Origin: an uncultured Erysipelotrichaceae bacterium | Lineage (GTDB): Bacteria > Bacillota_I > Bacilli_A > Erysipelotrichales > Erysipelotrichaceae | Assembly (NCBI GenBank): GCA_902782955.1 | Contig: CACZPD010000141.1 | Span: 1-5,868 of the forward strand | Reading direction: 5' to 3' | Length of the DNA: 5,868 bases | Shown here: positions 1 through 5,808 of the stretch, in pieces | Layout: the number at the start of each line of letters is the position of its first letter | Numbering within the stretch: the stretch's first letter is position 1 | Position numbers and translations under genes: made by a program | The notes under the pieces: generated by a model | What the model saw: only the letters and a program-made list of their open reading frames with translations | What the model was told of the DNA's origin: nothing | Database searches by the model: none

Positions 1-1173
1 AACACAGGATTATCCATCGGCAGTCTCTTTCTTGAGGGACTGCTGTCATTCTTTTCACCCTGCGTACTTCCGCTTGTGCCTCTGTATATCAGCTATCTGA
101 CAAGGGATACAAGGAAAGAAGACGCTGCGGGCAATGTTGTATATTCCAGAGTAAAAACACTGTCGTTTACGATCGCGTTCATACTCGGGATATGCAGCGT
201 TTTTGTGATTGCCGGGCTTGGTTCCGGTGTCCTGCACCAGTTCTTTATCCGCAACACACTGCTGTTCCAGCTGATTGGCGGTGTGATCCTCGTGCTCTTC
301 GGATGCGTGAGTCTCGGCTTCGTACAGATTCCTGTACTTGATAAACTGCATGTGCGCTATAACGCGGCGGAAGGGAAAATGACATACCTGAAAGCCTGGC
401 TGATGGGTTTCTTCTTCAGCTTTGCCTGGTCGCCGTGTATCGGTCCCATGCTGGCTAACGCGATCGTGCAGGCAGCTTCGGCTGAAACATCCGCTGCCGG
501 ATGGATGTATATCGGCGCATATGCGGCCGGGTTTATCTGCATATTCCTGGTTCTGGGGCTGTTTACTTCGGAAGCCCTGAATCTGATCAACAGGCACAGG
601 AACATCGTCATGTATACCGGAAAGATCGCCGGGATCGTCATTGTCGGAATGGGTGCCTACATGCTGGGCATGGCCGGCAAAGAGATCACGGCACTGCGCA
701 ATACCGATTCCGTTCCGGCGCAGGAAGCTGCCGTTGATGAAAATGCGCCTGATATCGAAAAGTACAATTTCACGCTCACGGACGCGGACGGAAAATCATA
801 CTCTCTTTCCGACTTTAAGGGACGAACGGTCGTCCTGAACTTCTTCGGGACATGGTGCGGCTACTGCAATGAGGAGCTGCCGCATCTGGAAGAGATCCAC
901 AAAAATGACAGCGATGTGGATGTCCTCCTGATCGCCACGCCGGATTCCGGGGATGAAGGAAATGTGGAGTATGTGGAATCGTACATGAAGGAAAGAGGAT
1001 ATACCATGAAGATCCTCTATGATAAGAATCTGGAAGTTACGTACAAATACGGGATTTCAGGTTATCCGACGACATTCATTCTGAAAAAAGACGGGAATTT
1101 CTACGGATATATTCCAGGGTATGTGCCGGATAACGACATGGATTCCTTCCTTGAAGAAGCGAAGAATAGCTGA
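1..1173 (+). CDS. CcdA-like membrane electron carrier fused to a TlpA/ResA-like thioredoxin domain (5' end missing)
   Basis: The frame is open from base 1, so the start codon lies outside the window; 390 residues are visible and probably only about ten are missing. Residues 5-215 hold about six hydrophobic segments typical of CcdA/DsbD-beta. They include SPCVLP (Cys21) in the first segment and SPCIGP (Cys146) in the fourth, the cysteine pair that carries electrons across the membrane in this family. After a polar linker (about 220-250), residues 255-390 form a TlpA/ResA-type thioredoxin fold with WCGYC (Cys286, Cys289) and the cis-proline motif GYPTT (Pro356). The inferred role is to take electrons from cytosolic thioredoxin and reduce disulfides, or partners such as methionine sulfoxide reductase, outside the membrane; the partner is not visible. 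A GTG at base 76 is not the start, because the essential first CcdA motif lies before it. An intrinsic terminator follows directly. The family call is firm, the substrate unknown. Confidence 0.93.
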   Translation, partial: NTGLSIGSLFLEGLLSFFSPCVLPLVPLYISYLTRDTRKEDAAGNVVYSRVKTLSFTIAFILGICSVFVIAGLGSGVLHQFFIRNTLLFQLIGGVILVLFGCVSLGFVQIPVLDKLHVRYNAAEGKMTYLKAWLMGFFFSFAWSPCIGPMLANAIVQAASAETSAAGWMYIGAYAAGFICIFLVLGLFTSEALNLINRHRNIVMYTGKIAGIVIVGMGAYMLGMAGKEITALRNTDSVPAQEAAVDENAPDIEKYNFTLTDADGKSYSLSDFKGRTVVLNFFGTWCGYCNEELPHLEEIHKNDSDVDVLLIATPDSGDEGNVEYVESYMKERGYTMKILYDKNLEVTYKYGISGYPTTFILKKDGNFYGYIPGYVPDNDMDSFLEEAKNS

Positions 1174-1176
1174 TAC

Positions 1177-1210
1177 ACGGATATCATCTTTGCGATATCC
1201 GTTTTTCTTT
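1177..1210 (+). terminator. Intrinsic terminator after the CcdA-thioredoxin gene
   Basis: A perfect 9-bp inverted repeat, ACGGATATC (1177-1185) and GATATCCGT (1194-1202), encloses an 8-nt loop and is followed by the T-rich run TTTTCTTT (1203-1210). It starts four bases after the TGA stop. It should end the upstream transcript and separates that gene from the MATE gene, which therefore probably has its own promoter or depends on readthrough. Confidence 0.85.
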
Positions 1211-1240
1211 GCCCGAAAGGATACAGGAAAATATAAAGAA

Positions 1241-1780
1241 ATGTACAATACAGGTATGGCAGACAAACAAAGTCTTCAGATGATCAGGAAACTGATGTTC
1301 CGGCTTCTTCCGATCCAGATCATGCTGGCAGCGCTCGGTGCGGTAAACGGTATCGTTTCGAGTTATTTTGCCAGTAATTTCATCAGTGTGGAAGCTATGA
1401 CCGCGGTAGGTCTCTATGGTCCGATAAGTATGCTGCTGGGGGCGATCGGCGCCATGCTTTCAGGCGGCTGCGCAGTGATCTGCGGGAAATACCTGGGTAT
1501 GAACGAGCAGGAAAAACTGCGGCATATCTTTTCCATGGATATGCTTGTTTCAGCCGCAGTGGGACTTCTTTTTGCGGGTGTTTTTGTTTTCTCGGGTATA
1601 TTTGGCTTTGCTGGCCTGTTTACCCGAGATCCTGTGATACTTCCTATCTTCACCCGGTATCTGCTCGGTCAGGCCATCGGTGTCGTGCCGATGCTGCTGA
1701 CAGCGCAGCTGACACCGTTTTTGTCCATGGAAAACAAAGGAAAGCGTGCCACGATTGCGGGCATCCTGTATCATTGCTAA
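1241..1780 (+). CDS. MATE transporter, N-terminal piece (first frame of the split gene)
   Basis: This 179-residue piece carries the N-terminal lobe of the transporter. The first helix spans LLPIQIMLAALGAVNGIV, followed by the family-typical stretch with SVEAMTAVGLYGP and the glycine-rich second helix ending in CAVICGKYLGMNEQEK. A third and a fourth hydrophobic segment follow, then TPFLSMENKGKRATIAG, the usual sequence before helix five. After that motif the frame reads LYHC and stops at TAA 1778-1780, which fits no MATE helix, while the next frame continues with a proper helix (CIIANFVFSFLF). The same frame is open back to 1121, but that upstream part overlaps the preceding gene and its terminator and is not transporter-like. 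As the sequence stands this half-lobe would be the only translated product and could not work as a transporter. Confidence 0.75.
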   Translation: MYNTGMADKQSLQMIRKLMFRLLPIQIMLAALGAVNGIVSSYFASNFISVEAMTAVGLYGPISMLLGAIGAMLSGGCAVICGKYLGMNEQEKLRHIFSMDMLVSAAVGLLFAGVFVFSGIFGFAGLFTRDPVILPIFTRYLLGQAIGVVPMLLTAQLTPFLSMENKGKRATIAGILYHC

Positions 1781-2090
1781 TTTCGTGTTCAGCTTTCTGT
1801 TCATACAGGTGCTGCACCTGCAGGAATTCGGTCTGGCCCTGGCTACCTCGCTTGGACTCTGGGTCCTCTTCCTGGCGGAGGCGCAGTATTTCACAACGAA
1901 AAAAGCGATGTTCCGCTTCAGTTTCCGCGGCATTGCATGGAAGGAACTGATCCCTGTCATCGTCGTTGGATTTCCCGGAGCAGCCGGCTATATGTATATG
2001 ACGGTCCGCGGTCTTGCGGTCAATAACCTGCTGGAACAATACACAGGGCAGCCGGCATATCCGCATTTGCGGCAGCCAATAATCTGCTGA
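1746..2090 (+). CDS. MATE transporter, middle piece (shifted frame of the split gene)
   Basis: Only the part from about 1767 to 2053 is real coding sequence. It encodes two hydrophobic helices (CIIANFVFSFLFIQVL and ALATSLGLWVLFLAEAQYF), a basic loop, then WKELIPVIVVGFPGAAGYMYM, the start of the C-terminal MATE lobe, and NNLLEQYTGQ. The GTG at 1746 is simply the first start-like codon in this frame; no ribosome site precedes it. Beyond TGQP the frame becomes implausible and stops at 2090, whereas the original frame resumes with GISAFAAANNLLNFFWAIPSG from base 2054. It would not be translated on its own unless the upstream frame is repaired. Confidence 0.6.
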   Translation: MPRLRASCIIANFVFSFLFIQVLHLQEFGLALATSLGLWVLFLAEAQYFTTKKAMFRFSFRGIAWKELIPVIVVGFPGAAGYMYMTVRGLAVNNLLEQYTGQPAYPHLRQPIIC

Positions 2091-2116
2091 ATTTCTTCTG
2101 GGCGATCCCTTCCGGC

Positions 2117-3022
2117 ATGCAGGCAGTTTCACGGATGCTCTTCAGTGTCCATGTCGGTGAAGAAGACCGCCGTTCCCTGACGGATATCATGCGTGTCATG
2201 TTCATGTATTTCATTCCGCTTATGCTGGTGATCGATCTTGCCGTCATCCTGCTTGCCAGACCGCTTGCATACCTGTTCTACAAGGATACCGTTTCCGGTG
2301 TATTCTCCATGACGGCGCAATGCTTCAGAATACTGCCTCTGTGCATGCCTTTCAGTATCGTGATCATGCATTTCACATGTTACGGACAGGCAAGCGGGAA
2401 ACAGGGTTTCGTCAACTTCCTGGCACTGATGGACGGTGCTGTATGTGTCATACTGTTCTCGTTCCTGCTGGCACCGCGGCTTGGCATACGGGGCATATGC
2501 CTGGCAAATGTATTAAACGGCATAACCCTTGATCTGCTGATCTTTGGCTATGCCTGGATGCGTAAAAAACATTTCCCGCGTACGATGGATGAATTGATGG
2601 TGATCCCGAAGGGCTTCGGGGTACCGGAGGAAGACAGGATCGATATCAGCGTACGTACCACGGACGAAGTGGTGACCCTGGCTGAAAGGATCCAGCATTT
2701 CTGTCTGGAGAAGGGGATCGACGAAAAGCGTTCCTGTCTGGCAGGTCTCTGCATGGAGGAAATGGCAGGGAATGTCGTGGAGCACGGCTTTACAAAAGAT
2801 AAAAAAGATCATACGGCGGATATCCGGGTCGTATACAAGGATGGCAGGATCATTCTGCGCATCAAGGATGACTGTATTCCGTTTGACCCGAAAACCAGAT
2901 ACAGTCTTCTGGAAGATCAGGATGCGGATAAAAACATCAGGATCCGCATGGTTTATGGTATGACCGATGATATTGTGTACCAGAACCTGCTGGGCATGAA
3001 TGTGCTGACCATAACTATATGA
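2117..3022 (+). CDS. MATE transporter, C-terminal piece, with RsbW-like HATPase domain
   Basis: The frame is open and transporter-like from about 2054; ATG 2117 is the first methionine but has no ribosome site, so it is probably internal. About the first 160 residues from that ATG are the rest of the C-terminal MATE lobe, including AVSRMLFSVHVGEEDR and at least four further helices. A linker (about 2560-2640) leads to a HATPase_c_2 domain. Its N box reads EEMAGNVVEHG (Glu at 2759-2761, Asn at 2771-2773), the G1-like box DDCIPFDP (2867-2890), and the last motif NIRIRMVYGM (2933-2962) is followed by YQNLLGMNVLTI. This resembles RsbW/SpoIIAB anti-sigma kinases. Cys replaces the usual G1 glycine, and Arg sits where I expect a glycine in the last motif, so ATP binding is uncertain. 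A regulatory role on the cytosolic face is inference. The gene ends at the shared terminator. Confidence 0.8.
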   Translation: MQAVSRMLFSVHVGEEDRRSLTDIMRVMFMYFIPLMLVIDLAVILLARPLAYLFYKDTVSGVFSMTAQCFRILPLCMPFSIVIMHFTCYGQASGKQGFVNFLALMDGAVCVILFSFLLAPRLGIRGICLANVLNGITLDLLIFGYAWMRKKHFPRTMDELMVIPKGFGVPEEDRIDISVRTTDEVVTLAERIQHFCLEKGIDEKRSCLAGLCMEEMAGNVVEHGFTKDKKDHTADIRVVYKDGRIILRIKDDCIPFDPKTRYSLLEDQDADKNIRIRMVYGMTDDIVYQNLLGMNVLTITI

Positions 3023-3052
3023 AAAAACGTTCTCTTTACAGGGAACGTTTTT
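3023..3052. terminator. Bidirectional intrinsic terminator between convergent genes
   Basis: AAAAACGTTC (3023-3032) pairs perfectly with GAACGTTTTT (3043-3052), with two more inner pairs (T-G and C-G) and a six-base loop TTTACA. Because the stem begins with A and ends with T runs, each strand has a U-tract after the stem. It starts right after the TGA of the MATE-ATPase gene and overlaps the TAA (3051-3053) of the metallophosphoesterase gene, so one 30-base element serves both. Confidence 0.85.
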
Positions 3053-4010
3053 ACTCGGGTTTCAGTTCGATTACAGTATAGCTGCACTGTGCTTCGTTGC
3101 GGAAGGGCATGTACCATCCGCCGATGCCGGGGCTGACATACAGATCGGTATCCCCGATCCTGTAGGTATCATAAACACTTAATCCTGCCAGTGTATATAC
3201 ATATTTCAGCGGGAAATACTGTCCCGCATGTGTGTGCCCTGACAACTGCAGGTCTGCACCTGTTGCGACAATATCTTCATTCATATATGGACTGTGGTCC
3301 GTGCAGATGACATAAGCATCGGAGGACCATTCCGGAAGATTCTTTACAGCAGCCCTTGCAGGCCTGCTGGAATCTTCCCTCCCGATCAGGACAAGATCGG
3401 TGCCGATCTGTGCAACATCGTCCTGCAGGATCGTGATGCCGCTGTTCTCAATGGCAGCCGCGAGTTCCTCTTCGCTGTATTTTTTTCCGCCGACATAATG
3501 CCCTCTGTCCTGGCGGTCATGATTCCCGTAAATATAATACACAGGCGTTTCCAGTGAACCGAGCTGCCGGAAGATCAGTTCCATTTCATCTTTTTCCGTA
3601 TGCTCATCACAGATATCCCCGCCCAGGACTACGAATTCCGGATGCAGGTCCCGGATCTCATCCAGGGCCTTTTCGATCGTGTCAGTTCTCTGGGAAGAGC
3701 CGTAATGCAGGTCTGAAAGAAAGATGAACGTATGCGGCTGTTTCAGTTTTGCTGAGCTGAATTCCCGGTGATCTTTCCGTATAATCTGGGAATTGACGGT
3801 TCCGTAAACGGAAACAAGAAGGGTAATGATACAGAAAACAACTGCCCTGAAAGAGAATTTCTGCTTTTTCCTGAACAGGGAAACGGCTGCCATGACAATA
3901 TCGCATATGCAGTCCGCGAGAAGGGCAATGTAGATCACGGAAAGGGGATAATTGTACTTCCACAGGAAGGGGCTGGCATAGGCGATCAGCAGAAGCGCCA
4001 GTCCTGTCAT
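3051..4010 (-). CDS. Membrane-anchored calcineurin-like metallophosphoesterase (YkuE/YaeI type)
   Basis: From ATG 4010 the product is 319 residues: hydrophobic segments at about 3-15, 22-46 and 54-75, then a calcineurin-like phosphoesterase domain. The metal-ligand motifs are in order: SDLHYG (Asp100, His102), GGDICD (Asp132), YGNHDR (Asn163, His164), CTDHSP (His239) and SGHTHAG (His259, His261). All expected ligands are present, so it should be an active two-metal phosphoesterase; the substrate is unknown (related proteins act on lipids or nucleotides). The start is uncertain. ATG 4010 has no ribosome site and falls inside a helix (LKFILMTGLALLLIAY). The same frame continues upstream to the TGA at 4149-4151 with another plausible helix (WAASVLFGTAVILGISRL) but no start codon. 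The well-placed ATG at 4147, one base after the upstream stop, is in a different frame, so a one-base deletion near 4120-4130 probably hides the true 5' end. It is the second gene of a minus-strand operon. Confidence 0.9.
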   Translation of the reverse strand: MTGLALLLIAYASPFLWKYNYPLSVIYIALLADCICDIVMAAVSLFRKKQKFSFRAVVFCIITLLVSVYGTVNSQIIRKDHREFSSAKLKQPHTFIFLSDLHYGSSQRTDTIEKALDEIRDLHPEFVVLGGDICDEHTEKDEMELIFRQLGSLETPVYYIYGNHDRQDRGHYVGGKKYSEEELAAAIENSGITILQDDVAQIGTDLVLIGREDSSRPARAAVKNLPEWSSDAYVICTDHSPYMNEDIVATGADLQLSGHTHAGQYFPLKYVYTLAGLSVYDTYRIGDTDLYVSPGIGGWYMPFRNEAQCSYTVIELKPE

Positions 4011-4144
4011 CAGTATGAATTTCAGAATAAAGATCAGGACTTTAAGCCATAGTTTCTGTATTTTGTCAGTCAGCCGGCTGATGCCGAGGATGACTGCGGT
4101 TCCGAAGAGGACTGAGGCAGCCCATTCTTGTACCTGATCGTTGT

Positions 4145-4158
4145 CATGTCATTCTCCC
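4145..4158 (-). promoter_or_regulatory. Ribosome site and coupled start codon, probable true start of the metallophosphoesterase gene
   Basis: On the minus strand GGGAG (4158-4154) is followed six bases later by ATG (4147-4145). The TGA of the upstream gene (4151-4149) lies between them, with one base separating stop from start, a typical translational-coupling arrangement. As written, this ATG opens only a 25-codon frame that ends at 4070, while the phosphoesterase frame runs alongside it. Adding one base in the eighth codon (TAC AAG AAT GGG) joins the two as MTTIRYK-x-WAASVLFG. Confidence 0.6.
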
Positions 4159-5669
4159 GTGATATCCATACGCAGTTTTTCCGGTGTGCCGAAAAGTCTT
4201 TCAAAACGTCTTCTGCGCATCTTCAGGACTTCATCTCTTTCGGCAAGTCCGTCGATGACGCCTTTATTGTATGCACGTGCCAGTTCTTCCGGCGTCACTT
4301 CGTATTTTTTGGCGAATGCGTAGAAGATATCGAACGGAACAGTGATGTTGGAGATCTCATCGTGGACACCGGTATAGCGGCCAAGGCCGTATACTTCGAT
4401 CTTGATCTCGATCGGTGTCAGATCCTCTCCCCACAAAGATTCCATCTGTTTCTGACGGTAAAGGGAAACACGGTTGTAGAGCTTGCGGATGAGAAGCGCT
4501 ATGCCCAGTCCCAGCATGAACATGAGCGGTGTCGAAATAGCAGGCGGGAGGAAAGCTGTAAGCCTGTAGATATCACGCCATCCTCCGTTTTCTTCCCCGA
4601 CCAGGACAACGTTGGTGATATAGATCAAAGCATAGATATAGAACGGTGAAAGACACAGGAGGGAATCATTTACGCTCAGGTGAAGATTCGTTTCCACACT
4701 GAACAGGAGGATCAGGGTCATGATCGGACATACGACATGAAGCCAGAAATTCATGCGTCCGAAAGCAATGCGCGGACCTATTGCCGGGTAGATCAGGCAG
4801 ACCGCGAATACCATTGTAAGGGTCGTGCAGATCGCCCCGCTGTACTGCAGAAGCTGTACCCATTTGGGATAGGAGAACCGTTTTTTGCGGAAGCCTTCCA
4901 CCGCATAGGGGATCATCATGGCAGCTCCGACAGCCGCATAGAAATTGGAACAGACGGTGAACAGTTTAAACAGGTGATTGCCTCTTTCCGGCGTTATTTC
5001 ACTCGGGTCTTCGATCAGTCCGCCTGCAACAGCGAAAAGGCAGAAGGCAAAGGTCAATGTACTGGCCGCAAGGGCGACCGTACTGCGGGAACGGTGCAGG
5101 GAGATCATATACTGCCTGCTCAGTTTGCCGCGCTCACCCGCTTTTTCTTTCTCTGCAGCGGCCGGATTATATTTCCGCAGTGTCCGGCCGAAATATTCGC
5201 AGTCTGAAAAAGCCAGGATGCAGTAGAATATGCCTTCCGCAAACAGAAGTCCATAAGCGAAAATGCGGCTCCGGCCAAAGGATTTGGAAAGCTTGATCTT
5301 CATGACCGCTGATAAAAGCAGGGCAGCGATAAACGCCGCAAGCAGAGCCGGCCAGTACCAGAAACGGATGGGAGGGATATCGGATGCGGGAAGGGTAAAC
5401 ATAATGACCAGATAGAGGATTCCTTCCGCAATGCCGAAACGTCTGTCCCATGCCAGGTCATAGAGCTCATACGCGTTCAAAACCGGGACAAGGCTGTGCC
5501 ACGGCGTTTTGCCGGTTTTTTTGAACAGGTGCCATTTCCCGGTCAGTGCTGCGGCGAGCAGGAGCGTATATCCGGCTGCCGTGATCCAGAATTTAATTCG
5601 ATGCGGGCCTGCTTCACGCAGAAGTTGAAACAGGAAAACTTCGATCATCATATTAAAATAATAATACAA
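4149..5669 (-). CDS. Polytopic membrane protein: DUF5684-like plus Pr6Pr/FAR-17a-like regions, cytosolic tail
   Basis: The product is up to 506 residues, with no enzyme motif that I recognise. Residues 27-160 resemble DUF5684: a helix, then WHLFKKTGKTPWHSLVPVLNAY, two more helices, and SKSFGRSRIFAYGLLF leading to ILAFSDCEYFG. A charged loop (165-195) precedes a second membrane block (198-395) like Pr6Pr/FAR-17a proteins. That block has FTVCSNFYAAVGAAMMIP, a W-Q-LLQYSGAICTTLTM segment, NFWLHVVCPIMTLILLFSVE and YIYALIYITNVV. Residues 400-506 are soluble and basic at the end (KMRRRRFERLF), probably cytosolic. The first possible start is TTG 5669, with an in-frame TAA just before it. ATG 5651 or 5648 seems more likely, but none has a ribosome site. 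It is the first gene of an operon with the metallophosphoesterase, one base from that gene's ATG. The function is unknown. Confidence 0.82.
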   Translation of the reverse strand: MYYYFNMMIEVFLFQLLREAGPHRIKFWITAAGYTLLLAAALTGKWHLFKKTGKTPWHSLVPVLNAYELYDLAWDRRFGIAEGILYLVIMFTLPASDIPPIRFWYWPALLAAFIAALLLSAVMKIKLSKSFGRSRIFAYGLLFAEGIFYCILAFSDCEYFGRTLRKYNPAAAEKEKAGERGKLSRQYMISLHRSRSTVALAASTLTFAFCLFAVAGGLIEDPSEITPERGNHLFKLFTVCSNFYAAVGAAMMIPYAVEGFRKKRFSYPKWVQLLQYSGAICTTLTMVFAVCLIYPAIGPRIAFGRMNFWLHVVCPIMTLILLFSVETNLHLSVNDSLLCLSPFYIYALIYITNVVLVGEENGGWRDIYRLTAFLPPAISTPLMFMLGLGIALLIRKLYNRVSLYRQKQMESLWGEDLTPIEIKIEVYGLGRYTGVHDEISNITVPFDIFYAFAKKYEVTPEELARAYNKGVIDGLAERDEVLKMRRRRFERLFGTPEKLRMDITGE

Positions 5670-5688
5670 ATATTATCGCGTAAAACAA
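5661..5688 (-). promoter_or_regulatory. Possible promoter of the membrane protein/phosphoesterase operon
   Basis: On the minus strand TTGTTT (5688-5683) and TATTAT (5666-5661) are 16 bases apart. The -10 matches five of six consensus bases, the -35 three of six. Transcription would begin around 5654, only a few bases before ATG 5651, giving an almost leaderless mRNA; this agrees with the missing ribosome site. The region is very A/T-rich, so a chance match is possible. Confidence 0.3.
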
Positions 5689-5726
5689 AAAAATGATCCT
5701 GCGGAATGCATGTATGTTCAGGCGGT

Positions 5727-5756
5727 TTCATTCTGTTTCGGTTCATCGTGTATAAT
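5727..5756 (+). promoter_or_regulatory. Probable sigma-A-type promoter for glgA
   Basis: A perfect TATAAT -10 box lies at 5751-5756. The best -35 candidate is TTCATT at 5727-5732 with an 18-base spacer, matching only three of six consensus bases, so an activator may be needed. The predicted start near 5763 gives a leader of about 46 bases. That leader contains a small hairpin, GCGGA (5778-5782) with TCCGC (5789-5793), just before the ribosome site. Confidence 0.6.
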
Positions 5757-5796
5757 GAATATAAAGAAAACTGAAAGGCGGATATCATTCCGCAAA

Positions 5797-5801
5797 AAGG
5801 A
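5797..5801 (+). promoter_or_regulatory. Ribosome binding site of glgA
   Basis: AAGGA at 5797-5801 stands seven bases before ATG 5809. An earlier ATG at 5804 meets a TGA after one more codon, so this site decides the start at 5809. Confidence 0.8.
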
Positions 5802-5808
5802 AAATGTC

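Larger units (their letters stand above)
1241..3022 (+). pseudogene. MATE-family transporter with C-terminal RsbW-like ATPase domain, split by two compensating frameshifts
   Basis: Three overlapping reading-frame pieces join into one protein of about 593 residues. The frame running from 1241 stops at 1780, homology continues in the next frame from about 1760-1776 to about 2053, then returns to the original frame to the TGA at 3020-3022. The two shifts cancel (one extra base, then one missing base), and the coding sense of the middle piece is preserved. Read through, residues 1-450 are a twelve-helix MATE (multidrug and toxic compound extrusion) transporter, normally driven by a cation gradient. 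The last 130 or so form a HATPase_c_2 domain like anti-sigma kinases. ATG 1241 is chosen; AGGA at 1225-1228 sits 12 bases upstream, which is weak, and ATG 1256 is possible. Either the gene is freshly inactivated or the sequence has two homopolymer errors. I favour the latter because the broken middle piece shows no decay. Confidence 0.8.

Noticed and set aside
1209..1237. Promoter TTGCCC-17-TATAAA before the MATE gene
   Set aside because: The -10 ends three bases before ATG 1241, so the start codon would precede or coincide with the RNA start; it would only work with ATG 1256 and a very short leader.
1121..1240. Upstream extension of the MATE frame to 1121
   Set aside because: It would overlap the end of the CcdA-thioredoxin gene and translate through the terminator hairpin, and the extra residues are not transporter-like.
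1757..2090. Programmed ribosomal frameshifting in the MATE gene
   Set aside because: Two shifts in opposite directions would be needed, and I see no slippery heptamer or known +1 shift motif at either site.
4070..4147. A separate 25-residue small protein from ATG 4147
   Set aside because: It has a good ribosome site, but its serine-rich sequence looks like shifted coding sequence, and the phosphoesterase frame alongside encodes a proper helix.
4680..5207. Long open frames opposite the membrane-protein gene (also 4128-4649 on the plus strand and 55-597 on the minus strand)
   Set aside because: Their products are low in hydrophobic runs, rich in His/Arg/Gln and domain-free, and they lie exactly opposite well-supported genes; they are shadow frames.
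1178..5788. The ten-base string CGGATATCAT at 1178, 2181 and 5779 as a repeated regulatory site
   Set aside because: One copy is a terminator arm, one is inside coding sequence (codons for Asp-Ile-Met), and the third is part of a small hairpin; no shared context, so probably chance.
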